DNA of 64,000 nt. Source: Roseateles_E sp005503085. GTDB taxonomy: Bacteria > Pseudomonadota > Gammaproteobacteria > Burkholderiales > Burkholderiaceae_C. This document shows, piece after piece, positions 1 through 8,066 of this stretch. Numbering within the stretch: position 1 is the stretch's first letter; every line of letters starts with the position of its first letter. The translations under genes and the position numbers were made by a program. The notes beneath the pieces are model-generated. The model was given only the letters and a program-made list of their open reading frames with translations. It did no database searches and was not told the DNA's origin. The stretch is from the NCBI RefSeq assembly GCF_028462495.1, contig NZ_JAQOWX010000014.1:8130-72129 (forward strand), written 5' to 3'.

Positions 1-794
1 CGAGCGCCGGCGAGGTGGTCTTCGACGGCCGCAGCGTCGGCAGCCGCGCGCTGCCGCTGAAGGAGTTCCACCGCCAGGTGCAGATGGTGTTCCAGGACAG
101 CTATGCCTCGCTGAACCCGCGGCTGACGATCGAGGATTCGATCGCCTTCGCGCCCCAGGTGCACGGCGTGCCCAAGCGCGAGGCGCGTGCGCGCTCGCAT
201 GACCTGCTGGCCCGCGTCGGCCTGGAGCCGGCCCGCTTTGCCGGCCGCTATCCGCATGAGCTGTCCGGCGGCCAGCGCCAGCGCGTCAATATCGCGCGAG
301 CGCTGGCGCTGCAGCCGCGCCTGGTGATACTGGACGAGGCCGTCTCGGCGCTGGACAAATCGGTCGAGGCCCAGGTGCTGAACCTGCTGCTGGACCTGAA
401 GGCCGAGTTCGGCCTGACCTATGTCTTCATCAGCCACGACCTGGGCGTCGTGCGCTTCATCAGCGATAGGGTGATGGTGATGTATCTGGGCCAGGTGGCC
501 GAGATCGGGCCCTCCGAGGCCTTGTTCGAGACACCGGCCCATCCCTACACCAAAGCCCTGCTGTCCTCGATGCCGGCGATGGACCCGGACATGCGCACCG
601 AAGAGGCGCCGCTGGCTGGCGACCCGCCCAACCCGATCAACCCGCCCAGCGGCTGCCGCTTTCATCCGCGCTGCGCCCAGGCCGCACCCATCTGTTCCCA
701 GCGCGTGCCCTTGCCCACGGCCGCCGGCACCGATCACATCGTCGCCTGCCTGATGCACGAGCGCGGCAGCGGCCATCCGGAGGCCGCCGCATGA
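1..794 (+). CDS. Peptide-type ABC transporter ATP-binding protein (3' part)
   Basis: ATPase subunit of a dipeptide/oligopeptide-type ABC importer (DppF/OppF class), driving uptake at the inner membrane. The gene is cut by the left edge: the frame is open from base 3, and the Walker A motif must lie outside. Visible are the Q-loop (VFQDSYASLNP), the ABC signature LSGGQRQRVNIARAL, Walker B LVILDEAVSALD, the switch His in FISHDLG, and the C-terminal extension typical of peptide importers, with HPYTKALL and the Cys pair in GCRFHPRCAQAAPIC. Its stop overlaps the start of a second ATPase (ATGA), so the two are translationally coupled. No permease or binding protein of this system is visible; they probably lie to the left. 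The substrate cannot be read from the sequence. Confidence 0.93.
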   Translation, partial: SAGEVVFDGRSVGSRALPLKEFHRQVQMVFQDSYASLNPRLTIEDSIAFAPQVHGVPKREARARSHDLLARVGLEPARFAGRYPHELSGGQRQRVNIARALALQPRLVILDEAVSALDKSVEAQVLNLLLDLKAEFGLTYVFISHDLGVVRFISDRVMVMYLGQVAEIGPSEALFETPAHPYTKALLSSMPAMDPDMRTEEAPLAGDPPNPINPPSGCRFHPRCAQAAPICSQRVPLPTAAGTDHIVACLMHERGSGHPEAAA

Positions 795-1807
795 AGGCAG
801 GCAAGCAAGAGCCTATGGTGGTGCTGAAGAACCTCAGCGTCACCTTCACCGGTGGCAAGAAGCCGGTCAAAGCGGTCAGCGGCGTCAGCCTGGAGCTGCA
901 GCGCGGCGAGGTGCTCGCGCTGATCGGCGAGTCGGGCTCGGGCAAGAGCGTCACGATGCGCAGCCTCTTGCGTCTGCACCCCGAGAAGCGCAGCCGCATC
1001 GAGGGCCAGATGCAGGTCGGCGGGCGCGATGTGTTGGCGATGTCGGCGCGCGAGCTGGCCGACTACCGGGGCAAGGTCGCCTCGATGATCTTCCAGGAGC
1101 CGCTGCTGGCGCTGGACCCGGTCTACACGGTGGGCGCGCAGATCAAGGAGGCGATCCGCCGCCATGAAAGCGGCGTCGGCGAGGCCGAGGCCCAGGCCCG
1201 CGCGCTGGCACTGTTCGAGCGAGTGCGCATCCCTAGCCCCGAGCGCCGTCTGGACGCTTACGCGCACGAGATGTCCGGCGGCATGCGCCAACGCGCGATG
1301 ATCGCGCTGGCGCTGGCCTGCCGGCCCCAGCTGCTGCTGGCCGACGAGCCGACCACCGCGCTGGACGCCACGGTGCAGATCCAGGTGTTGCTGCTGCTGC
1401 GCGAGCTGCAGCGCGAGCTGGGCCTGTCGGTGCTCTTCGTCACCCACGATATCGGCGCGGCGGTCGAGGTGGCGGACCGCATCGCGGTGATGTATGCCGG
1501 CCGCATCGTCGAGGAAGGCACGGTGCGCGAGATCATGCGTGCGCCGCGCCATCCCTACACGCTGGCGCTGCTGAAGAGCCGTGCGCATGGTGCGCTGGCC
1601 CGTGTTGGCAATGACCGCGCAAGACTTGACACCATCGCCGGCAGCCCGCCAGACTTGGCGAATCTGCCGCCCGGCTGTGCCTTCGCCGACCGCTGCGCTC
1701 GTGCCAACGAGACCTGCCGGCGCCTGCAACCCGAGCCGGTGGTGTTCTCGGTCGGCCATCTGGCCCGCTGCCACCATATCGAAACCGCCACCACCGCGCT
1801 CGCCTGA
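791..1807 (+). CDS. Peptide-type ABC transporter ATP-binding protein (DppD/OppD class)
   Basis: Second ATPase of the same importer, 338 aa, a normal length for the DppD/OppD family. Walker A is GESGSGKS (about residues 47-54), the Q-loop is MIFQEPLLALDP, the signature is MSGGMRQRAMIALAL, Walker B is LLLADEPTTALD, and the switch His lies in FVTHDIG. The oligopeptide C-terminal domain is present (RHPYTLALL, then GCAFADRCARANETC). The ATG overlaps the previous stop, and its own stop (TGATG) overlaps the amidase start. The three genes are therefore one operon, and the imported compound may be the amidase substrate or its precursor. That link is inference from gene order. Confidence 0.94.
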   Translation: MKAGKQEPMVVLKNLSVTFTGGKKPVKAVSGVSLELQRGEVLALIGESGSGKSVTMRSLLRLHPEKRSRIEGQMQVGGRDVLAMSARELADYRGKVASMIFQEPLLALDPVYTVGAQIKEAIRRHESGVGEAEAQARALALFERVRIPSPERRLDAYAHEMSGGMRQRAMIALALACRPQLLLADEPTTALDATVQIQVLLLLRELQRELGLSVLFVTHDIGAAVEVADRIAVMYAGRIVEEGTVREIMRAPRHPYTLALLKSRAHGALARVGNDRARLDTIAGSPPDLANLPPGCAFADRCARANETCRRLQPEPVVFSVGHLARCHHIETATTALA

Positions 1808-2982
1808 TGACGACTGTTCACGACCCGGCCCACGCTTTCGTTCCCTACCCCGACGCCCCCGTTCCCCATGCCGCCCCCGGCCCCCTGGCCGGCCTGACCT
1901 TCGCGGTCAAGGATCTGTTCGATGTGGCCGGCTACCCGACCGGCGGCGGCAACCCCATCGTGCTGGCCCGCTCCGGTATCAAGAGCCGCACCGCGCCCAC
2001 CGTGCAGAAGCTACTGGACGCCGGCGCGCGCTTCGTCGGCAAGACCGTCACCGACGAGCTGGCCTTCTCGATGAACGGCAACAACGCCCATTTCGGCGCA
2101 CCGATCAACGGCGCGGCGCCCGAGCGCATCAGCGGCGGCTCGTCCTCGGGCTCGGCCTCGGCCGTCTCCAGCGGCCTGTGCGATTTCGCGCTGGGCACTG
2201 ACACCGGCGGCTCGGTGCGCGCACCGGCCAGCCACTGCGGCCTCTACGGCCTGCGCCCCAGCCATGGCCGCATCAGCCTCGAAGGCGCGCTGGACCTGGC
2301 GCCCAGCCTCGACACCTGCGGCTTCTTCGCCCGCGATGCGGCCGTGATGAGCCGGGTCGCCGATGTGCTGCTGGGGCAAGACATGGCCCCCACACCGACG
2401 CGCCTGCTGTGGCCGCATGAGCTCTGGGGCCTGCTGTCCACCGAGGTGGCCGAGGCCACCGCCGGCGCCTCGGCCCAGGTCCAGGCCCGGCTGGGCGAGG
2501 CCGCGCCGGTGGCCGTGGTGCTGGACAGCCTGGAGACCATGTACTGGCAGTTCCGCTACATCCAGGGCCGCGAGGCCTGGCTGACCGACGGTCCGCTGAT
2601 CGAGCGCTATGCGCCGCCGCTGGGCCCAGGCGTGGCCGAGCGCTTTGCCTGGTCTCGCCAAGTGAGCGACGCCCAGGTCGCAGGCGCCCGCGCCTTCCGC
2701 GACGCCTTCCGTGCACATCTGGCCACCCTGCTGGGCAACGACGGTGTGCTGCTGATGCCGACGATGCCGGACATCGCACCGCTGCGCAACGCAGCCGAGA
2801 GCACGCTGGAGGACTACCGCAACCGCAGCATCCAGATGCTGTGCATCGCCGGCCTGTCCGGCTTCCCGCAGCTGAGCCTGCCCCTGCTCAAGCGCGACGG
2901 CGCGCCGCTGGGGCTGTCGCTGCTCGGCCCGCCGGGCAGTGATCGAGGACTTGTTGCGTTGGCGGAGAAGTTGGCCGAGTAG
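1807..2982 (+). CDS. Amidase (amidase-signature family, AMI1-like)
   Basis: Hydrolyses a carboxamide to the acid and ammonia; the actual substrate is unknown. The 391-aa protein has the Ser-cisSer-Lys triad of the family: Lys35 in FAVKDLFDV, the serine run 112-114 in the glycine-serine loop ISGGSSSGSA, and the nucleophile Ser136 in DTGGSVRAP. The compact length, NGNNAHFGAP and GLRPSHGRIS resemble plant indole-3-acetamide hydrolase AMI1 and its bacterial relatives more than GatA (about 480 aa). The start overlaps the ATPase stop, so it is co-transcribed and coupled with the ABC transporter. No signal peptide is visible, so it is cytoplasmic. Import of an amide followed by hydrolysis is the simplest reading but is not proven. 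Confidence 0.88.
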   Translation: MTTVHDPAHAFVPYPDAPVPHAAPGPLAGLTFAVKDLFDVAGYPTGGGNPIVLARSGIKSRTAPTVQKLLDAGARFVGKTVTDELAFSMNGNNAHFGAPINGAAPERISGGSSSGSASAVSSGLCDFALGTDTGGSVRAPASHCGLYGLRPSHGRISLEGALDLAPSLDTCGFFARDAAVMSRVADVLLGQDMAPTPTRLLWPHELWGLLSTEVAEATAGASAQVQARLGEAAPVAVVLDSLETMYWQFRYIQGREAWLTDGPLIERYAPPLGPGVAERFAWSRQVSDAQVAGARAFRDAFRAHLATLLGNDGVLLMPTMPDIAPLRNAAESTLEDYRNRSIQMLCIAGLSGFPQLSLPLLKRDGAPLGLSLLGPPGSDRGLVALAEKLAE

Positions 2983-3064
2983 CTGCGCGGAAGCGGCGGC
3001 TCAGCGCATGACGGTGATGGCAATGGAAGCGACACATCAAGGCCAGCCCCGAGGTCATGCCGCA

Positions 3065-3094
3065 CAATTCAACTCCAATCTCTCAGTTGAATTG
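3065..3094. repeat. Perfect 10-bp inverted repeat before small membrane gene
   Basis: CAATTCAACT (3065-3074) and AGTTGAATTG (3085-3094) are perfect reverse complements separated by 10 bases, ending two bases before the ATG at 3097. It is unusually AT-rich for this DNA. It could be a regulator binding site or an mRNA hairpin that buries the ribosome-binding region. There is no U-run, so it is not an ordinary terminator for the amidase operon. Confidence 0.6.
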
Positions 3095-3096
3095 CT

Positions 3097-3372
3097 ATGA
3101 AGCTTTGGCGCGGCCAGCCCGATCATGACCATTGGCGCAAGCCTACTACCCTGAAGGAGCGTGCCTACTTCTTGTGGGGCATGAGTGCGGTCGCTTTGGC
3201 GTTGGGCTTGTCCAGTCTTGCCAGTCCTCGCAGCCCGCCCTTTACCGGCAAGTGGAGCTGGGTGTACGCATGGACCTTTGCAACGTTGGGCCCGACAGGT
3301 CCCGGCATCGCATGGCTGGGCTTGGCCGCCGTACTTGCGGCAGGCGGTACGTTCGCATGGTTGCGCAAATGA
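3097..3372 (+). CDS. Small hypothetical membrane protein
   Basis: A 91-aa protein I do not recognise. It has a charged N-terminus (residues 1-24) followed by two hydrophobic segments, about 26-43 and 65-88, suggesting a two-pass inner-membrane protein with a short loop containing the tryptophan-rich stretch KWSWVYAW. It ends with FAWLRK. It stands alone between the amidase operon and the patatin gene. The ATG at 3097 has no clear Shine-Dalgarno sequence and is directly preceded by a 10-bp inverted repeat, so expression may be controlled there. The hydrophobic pattern and neighbour-like composition support it as a real gene, but alternative frames are also open here. Confidence 0.5.
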   Translation: MKLWRGQPDHDHWRKPTTLKERAYFLWGMSAVALALGLSSLASPRSPPFTGKWSWVYAWTFATLGPTGPGIAWLGLAAVLAAGGTFAWLRK

Positions 3373-3424
3373 CCCTGGCGACCTTGGCACAAGACAAGGC
3401 GATCTCGGCGGCTATCCTCACCCC

Positions 3425-4519
3425 ATGAGCAAACCGGCAAGCGCAGCAAGCATCCCCCGCCCTCCTGGTCAGTTGGTGCTGGTCCTGCAAGGCGGCGGTG
3501 CTTTAGGTGCCTATCAGCTGGGCGTTTACGAGGCCTTGCATGAGGCCGGGCTGGAGCCCGACTGGGTGGTGGGCACCTCGATAGGCGCGATCAACGGCGC
3601 GCTGATCGCCGGCAATGCGCCCGAGCTGCGGCTGCAGCGTCTGTGCGAGTTCTGGGACCTGGTCGGCCAGCCGGCGCCCTGGGGGCCGGCCTGGAACAAT
3701 CTGGCGACCGTAAGCCGGGGCATCCCGGGCTTCTTCGAGCCCGGCCCCGGCAGCCTTTACGGCCCGCAGACCCGGCTCGGACTGGAGCGCGCCGCCTACT
3801 ACAGCACCTCGCCGCTGCAGCAGACCCTGGCCCGGCTGCTGGACTTCGAGCGCCTGCAGCAAGCCGCGCCGACCCGGCTGACGGTGGGCTGCGTCAGCGC
3901 CCGCAGCGGCCAGATGCACTATTTCGACAGCCGCGACCAGGCGCTGGATGCCCGCCACATCATGGCTTCCGGCGCGCTGCCGCCGGCCTTCCCGGCGGTG
4001 CGCATCGATGACGATGAGCCCTTCTGGGACGGCGGCATCTACTCGAACACGCCGCTGGAATGCGTGCTCGACGACAACCCGCGGCGCGATTCGACGATCT
4101 TCTCCATCCACCTCTGGAATCCCGAAGGTCCCGAGCCCGAGAGCATCTGGGAGGTCGGCAACCGCCAGAAGGACATCCAGTACGCCAGCCGCATCGACGC
4201 GGCGCTGGCCCGCCAGCAGCAGATCCACCACCTGCGCCACATCATCCGCGAGCTGGGCCGCCAGCTGCCCGCCGAGCAGCGCCGCAGCCCCGCCGTGCGC
4301 GAGCTGACGGCCTGGGGCTGCGGTACGCAGATGCATGTGCTGCGCCTGCTGGCGCCACGCCTGGCCGACGAGGACCAGACCAAGGACATGGACTTCAGCC
4401 GCGCCAGCATCGAGGCGCGCCGCGCGGCCGGCCTGGCCGACACCCGCGCCGCCATCGCGGCCCAGCCCTGGACCGCAGCGGTCGATCCGACCGAAGGCGT
4501 GCATGTGCATGATTGCTGA
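3425..4519 (+). CDS. Patatin-like phospholipase (DUF3734 type)
   Basis: Predicted lipid acyl hydrolase using a Ser-Asp dyad. The 364-aa protein has the oxyanion motif QGGGALGAYQ (residues 22-31), the nucleophile elbow GTSIG with Ser52, and the catalytic Asp202 in WDGGIYSN. After about residue 220 it has the C-terminal domain common to the DUF3734-containing bacterial patatins. The frame is open further upstream to 3185, but the ATG at 3425 gives the usual start just before the GGG motif. No signal peptide is seen. Its end overlaps the start of the L,D-transpeptidase gene, so the two are probably co-expressed. A role in membrane lipid turnover or polyhydroxyalkanoate granules is possible but cannot be decided. 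Confidence 0.9.
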   Translation: MSKPASAASIPRPPGQLVLVLQGGGALGAYQLGVYEALHEAGLEPDWVVGTSIGAINGALIAGNAPELRLQRLCEFWDLVGQPAPWGPAWNNLATVSRGIPGFFEPGPGSLYGPQTRLGLERAAYYSTSPLQQTLARLLDFERLQQAAPTRLTVGCVSARSGQMHYFDSRDQALDARHIMASGALPPAFPAVRIDDDEPFWDGGIYSNTPLECVLDDNPRRDSTIFSIHLWNPEGPEPESIWEVGNRQKDIQYASRIDAALARQQQIHHLRHIIRELGRQLPAEQRRSPAVRELTAWGCGTQMHVLRLLAPRLADEDQTKDMDFSRASIEARRAAGLADTRAAIAAQPWTAAVDPTEGVHVHDC

Positions 4520-5579
4520 GCCGAAATCCGATCCGAAACTTGAACCGAGGCGTCCGACGGCTCGGCACCGGCTGCGCAGCACGGCCGCCGCCTTGCTGCT
4601 GGGCGTGGTGCTGGCGGCCGGCGCGGAGGTGCCGTTCTGGGGCGAACGCAGGACCCAGGCCGTCGATCTGGCGCCCGAGCAGCTCACGCACGGGCAATGG
4701 GTCTGGAGCCCGCAGCTGGCGCCCAGCGGGCCGGTGCTGGTCTTCGTCGATCTGCAGGCGCAGCTCGCCTATGTCTATCGCAACGCGCTGCTGATCGGCT
4801 ACAGCACCATCAGCAGCGGCAGAAAAGGCTTCGAGACGCCGACCGGCGTGTTCCATACGCTGCAGAAGGACAGGCATCACCGCTCCTCGATCTACAACAG
4901 CGCGCCCATGCCCTACATCCAGCGCCTGACCTGGGGCGGCATCGCCCTGCATGCCGGCGGGCTGCCGGGCTACCCCTCGTCCCATGGCTGCGTGCACCTG
5001 CCCTCGGCCTTTGCCGAGCAGCTGTTCGAGGCCAGCCCGATGGGCATGACGGTGGTGGTCGCCAAGGGCACAGGCGCACCGCCGTCCGGCCCTGTGGCGC
5101 CCTTGTTGACAACGCTGGACGCCAAGACCGGCGAGCCGCTGGCGCAGCCGCGCCTGCCCGCCTGCGACGCCTATCGCGTCATGCCCGGCCCCTCCGAGCC
5201 GCAAGAGCCTCTGGCCCTGGTCGTCAGCCTGGCCGACGCCCGCTTGCTGGTGCTGCGCGCCGGTGTCGAGGTCGCCCGCTCCCGCATCGCCACGACATCA
5301 CTGCCCAAGGTGGCCGGCACCCACGCCTATGTGGCCCTGCGCGATCCGGAGCGCTCGCTGCGCTGGGTCGGCCTGGCCGTCCCCGGCCATGCCGACGCGG
5401 CCGGCAGCGTCATCGATGCGCAGACCCTGACCGCCGCCCAACTGCCCGCCGAGTTCCTGGCCCAGATCCAGCCGATGCTGCATGAGGGCACAACCCTGGT
5501 CGTCACCGATGCACCGGTGCTGGCACAAACCACCGGCGTCATGCTGACGGTGCTGAGCAACCAGCCACCCATGCATTGA
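4509..5579 (+). CDS. L,D-transpeptidase (YkuD domain)
   Basis: Predicted periplasmic enzyme acting on peptidoglycan stem peptides (cross-linking or attaching proteins). About 356 aa from the ATG at 4509; an ATG at 4503 is also possible. A basic N-terminus (ARHRLRST) is followed by a hydrophobic stretch, residues about 25-39, acting as signal peptide or anchor. The YkuD domain spans roughly 75-190, with conserved His148 in GIALHAG and the catalytic Cys161 in SSHGCVHLP. The region after 200 is long and unassigned. The start lies about 11 bases inside the patatin gene in another frame, indicating translational coupling. tRNA-Gly follows after 21 bases. Confidence 0.88.
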   Translation: MIAEPKSDPKLEPRRPTARHRLRSTAAALLLGVVLAAGAEVPFWGERRTQAVDLAPEQLTHGQWVWSPQLAPSGPVLVFVDLQAQLAYVYRNALLIGYSTISSGRKGFETPTGVFHTLQKDRHHRSSIYNSAPMPYIQRLTWGGIALHAGGLPGYPSSHGCVHLPSAFAEQLFEASPMGMTVVVAKGTGAPPSGPVAPLLTTLDAKTGEPLAQPRLPACDAYRVMPGPSEPQEPLALVVSLADARLLVLRAGVEVARSRIATTSLPKVAGTHAYVALRDPERSLRWVGLAVPGHADAAGSVIDAQTLTAAQLPAEFLAQIQPMLHEGTTLVVTDAPVLAQTTGVMLTVLSNQPPMH

Positions 5580-5600
5580 GACGCTAGAATGCGCGCCAGT

Positions 5601-5674
5601 GCGGGTGTAGTTCAATGGTCGAACTTCTGCTTCCCAAGCAGATAGCGTGGGTTCGATTCCCATCACCCGCTCCA
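5601..5674 (+). tRNA. tRNA-Gly (anticodon CCC)
   Basis: A full cloverleaf is readable. The acceptor stem GCGGGTG pairs with CACCCGC, the anticodon stem TCTGC/GCAGA encloses the loop TTCCCAA (anticodon CCC, codon GGG), and the T arm contains GGTTCGATTCC. The discriminator base is U, as expected for tRNA-Gly, and CCA is encoded. A TAGAAT sequence at 5585-5590, ten bases upstream, could be its -10 element, although no good -35 is seen. Confidence 0.96.
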
Positions 5675-5724
5675 CCCAGACCCGCTTAATATCGCTCCCA
5701 TCCCGACCCGCGCGGAGCGCTTCC

Positions 5725-7119
5725 ATGTCCCTGCCCCTGCCCGCCCAAGAACTCGAACGGCTGAAGGACTTGCAGGCGCTGGCCTTGCTGGACAGCCCGC
5801 GAGATCCGGCCTTCGATGATCTGGTGAGCCTGGCGGCGGAGTGGTGCGAGGTGCCCATTGCAGCGATCAGCCTGATCGATGCGAACCGGCAGTGGTTCAA
5901 GGCCCGCTGCGGGCTGGACACCAGCGAGACACCGCGCGAGCAGTCCTTCTGCACCCATGCCATCCTGAAACCCGATGAGCTGATGCAGGTGCCCAACGCG
6001 CTGCTGGACCCACGCTTCGTCGACAACCCGCTGGTCACCGGCGAGCTGGGCATCCGCTTCTACGCCGGCGCGCCGCTGGTCACCGGCGAGGGCCATGCGC
6101 TTGGCGCGCTGTGCGTGATCGATACGAAACCGCGCGAGCTGACCGACTCGCAGCGGCGCGCGCTGACCGTGCTGGCCCGCCAGGTCGGCGTGCTGATCGA
6201 GCTGCGCCGCAAGCGCGCGCAGCTGGAGCAGCAACAGGCCTCGCTGCGCGCCAGCGAGGCGCGGCTGCGCGGCATTACCGACAATGTGCCGGCCCTGATC
6301 GCCTATGTGGACGGCGAGCAGCGATTGCAGTTTTGCAACCGCGTCGCGCTGGACTGGGGCCAGCTCCCGGCCGAGCAGGTGCTGGGCCGGCCGCTGGAAT
6401 CCTTGCTGGGCCCCACCGAGTACGCCAGCCACCGCGAGCATGTGCTGGCCGCGCTGGCCGGGCAGCGGCGCGAGTTCGGGCTGTGGAGCGCCAAGCCGGG
6501 CGAGCCGCGCTTTCTGCAATTCGGCTATGTGCCCGACTGCTGCGACAAGGGCACGGTGCAGGGATTCTTCGTGCTGGCCAGCGATCTGACGGTGATGAAG
6601 AACCTGGAGATCCAGCTGGCCTCGGAGGCCCGCTTCGATGCGCTGACCGGCCTGCCGAACCGGCGCCATTTCCACGAGCAGCTGGACCAGGGCCTGCTGC
6701 GCGCGCAGCGCCACGGCACACGCCTGGCGCTGGGCTTCATGGACCTGGACGGTTTCAAGAAGATCAACGATCAGCACGGCCACGCGATCGGCGATGCGGT
6801 GCTCAAGGAGTTCGGCCGGCGCCTGCGCGCCAGCGTCAGGCAGACCGATTTCGTCGCCCGCCTGGCCGGCGACGAGTTCACCGTGCTGCTGGAGGATGTG
6901 CAGCAGGCCCATGAGCTGGAGCCGCTGGCGCAGAAGATACTGGCCGCGATACGCCCGCTCTTCATGCTGGACGGCGGCCTGCAGCTGGCGGTGCGCAGCA
7001 GCCTGGGCCTGGCGCTGGCCGAGGCCGGCGACCGCGCCACCACGCTGGTGGAGCGGGCCGACGCCGCGATGTACCGCGCCAAATCGCAGGGCCGCGATAC
7101 CTATGTGATCGCGGCCTGA
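5725..7119 (+). CDS. Diguanylate cyclase with GAF and PAS domains
   Basis: Makes cyclic di-GMP from two GTP. The 464-aa cytosolic protein has an N-terminal GAF domain (about 20-160, with the FCTHAI and FYAGAPLVT motifs typical of this subgroup), a PAS domain (about 178-295) and a GGDEF domain (about 305-464). The active loop reads AGDEF (381-385), a variant that is usually still active. The product-inhibition site RxxD is present as RQTD (372-375), five residues upstream. The ATG at 5725 was chosen because it starts directly before the GAF domain; the frame is open earlier into the tRNA. The 3' end overlaps the convergent REC-GGDEF gene by 19 bases. Confidence 0.93.
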   Translation: MSLPLPAQELERLKDLQALALLDSPRDPAFDDLVSLAAEWCEVPIAAISLIDANRQWFKARCGLDTSETPREQSFCTHAILKPDELMQVPNALLDPRFVDNPLVTGELGIRFYAGAPLVTGEGHALGALCVIDTKPRELTDSQRRALTVLARQVGVLIELRRKRAQLEQQQASLRASEARLRGITDNVPALIAYVDGEQRLQFCNRVALDWGQLPAEQVLGRPLESLLGPTEYASHREHVLAALAGQRREFGLWSAKPGEPRFLQFGYVPDCCDKGTVQGFFVLASDLTVMKNLEIQLASEARFDALTGLPNRRHFHEQLDQGLLRAQRHGTRLALGFMDLDGFKKINDQHGHAIGDAVLKEFGRRLRASVRQTDFVARLAGDEFTVLLEDVQQAHELEPLAQKILAAIRPLFMLDGGLQLAVRSSLGLALAEAGDRATTLVERADAAMYRAKSQGRDTYVIAA

Positions 7120-8066
7120 AGCGCGCTGGCGCTGACCCGTGCGCGGCCCTGGGCCTTGGCCTGGTAGAGCTGGCGATCGGCCTCTTGCAGCATCGTGGCG
7201 ACGCTGTCGCGCGCGCCCGGCACGCCGCAGACCAGGCCCAGGCTGATCGTGACCACCTCGGCCACCTCCGAGCCCGCATGCGGGCAGCGCAAGCCCCGCA
7301 CCGCCACCTCCAGCGCCTCGGCCACGCGCAGCGCGCCCTCCATCTCGGTCTCGGGCAGCAGCACCGCGAACTCCTCGCCGCCATAGCGGCACAGCAGGTC
7401 GCCGGGCCGCTTGAGCGCGCCGCGCAGCGCCACCGCGACACCGCGCAAGGCATCGTCGCCGGCCAGATGGCCGTAGTGGTCGTTGTAGCGCTTGAAAAAA
7501 TCCACATCGATCATCAGCAGGGCCAGGCTGCTGGCATTGCGCAGCGCGCGCTGGAACTCGGCCTCAAGGCGCTCGTCGAAGAAACGCCGGTTGTGCAACC
7601 CGGTCAGCCCGTCGACAAAGGCCAGCTGACGCAGCAGATCGGATTGCAGCTTCAGGGTCAGATGGGTGCGCACGCGCGCCCGCACCACGGCCGGATTGAA
7701 GGGCTTGGTGATGAAGTCCACCGCCCCGCAGGCCAGGCCGCGGGTCTCGGCCTCGGCCTCCTGATGGGCGGTGACAAAGATCACTGGCATATCGCGCAGC
7801 AGCTCATCCGCCTTGAGCCTTTGGCACAGCTCATAGCCGTCCATCTCGGGCATCTGCACATCGAGCAGCAGCAGATCGGGCAGCTGCTCGCGACACAGCT
7901 GCAAGGCCTGGGCACCGCCGGTGGCCATCAGCACCTGGCAATCAGCCGCGAACACCTGGTGCAGCACCTGGATATTGATGGGCTGGTCGTCCACCAGCAG
8001 CAGGCGCGGGCGTCGGCCCAGCAACTGGTGCAGGCCCTGCGGGTCCGGGCTGTCTCGCTCGGTCAT
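7101..8066 (-). CDS. Response regulator diguanylate cyclase (REC-GGDEF)
   Basis: A 321-aa two-domain response regulator like the minimal PleD/WspR plan. The receiver domain (about 20-138) carries phospho-acceptor Asp69 in LLLLDVQMPEMDG, the acidic pair VDD (25-27) and Lys in TKPF. The GGDEF domain (about 150-315) has the consensus active loop GGEEF (229-233) and an RxxD inhibitory site RPGD (220-223). It is therefore predicted to be an active, feedback-inhibited cyclase controlled by phosphorylation. Its start overlaps the stop of the large hybrid kinase by 4 bases, so the kinase is almost certainly the cognate input, via that protein's Hpt domain. Confidence 0.94.
   Translation of the reverse strand: MTERDSPDPQGLHQLLGRRPRLLLVDDQPINIQVLHQVFAADCQVLMATGGAQALQLCREQLPDLLLLDVQMPEMDGYELCQRLKADELLRDMPVIFVTAHQEAEAETRGLACGAVDFITKPFNPAVVRARVRTHLTLKLQSDLLRQLAFVDGLTGLHNRRFFDERLEAEFQRALRNASSLALLMIDVDFFKRYNDHYGHLAGDDALRGVAVALRGALKRPGDLLCRYGGEEFAVLLPETEMEGALRVAEALEVAVRGLRCPHAGSEVAEVVTISLGLVCGVPGARDSVATMLQEADRQLYQAKAQGRARVSASALQAAIT

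Noticed and set aside
5686..7392. 568-codon antisense frame over the first diguanylate cyclase
   Set aside because: No ribosome-binding site or domain; it also crosses into the REC-GGDEF gene in the wrong frame.
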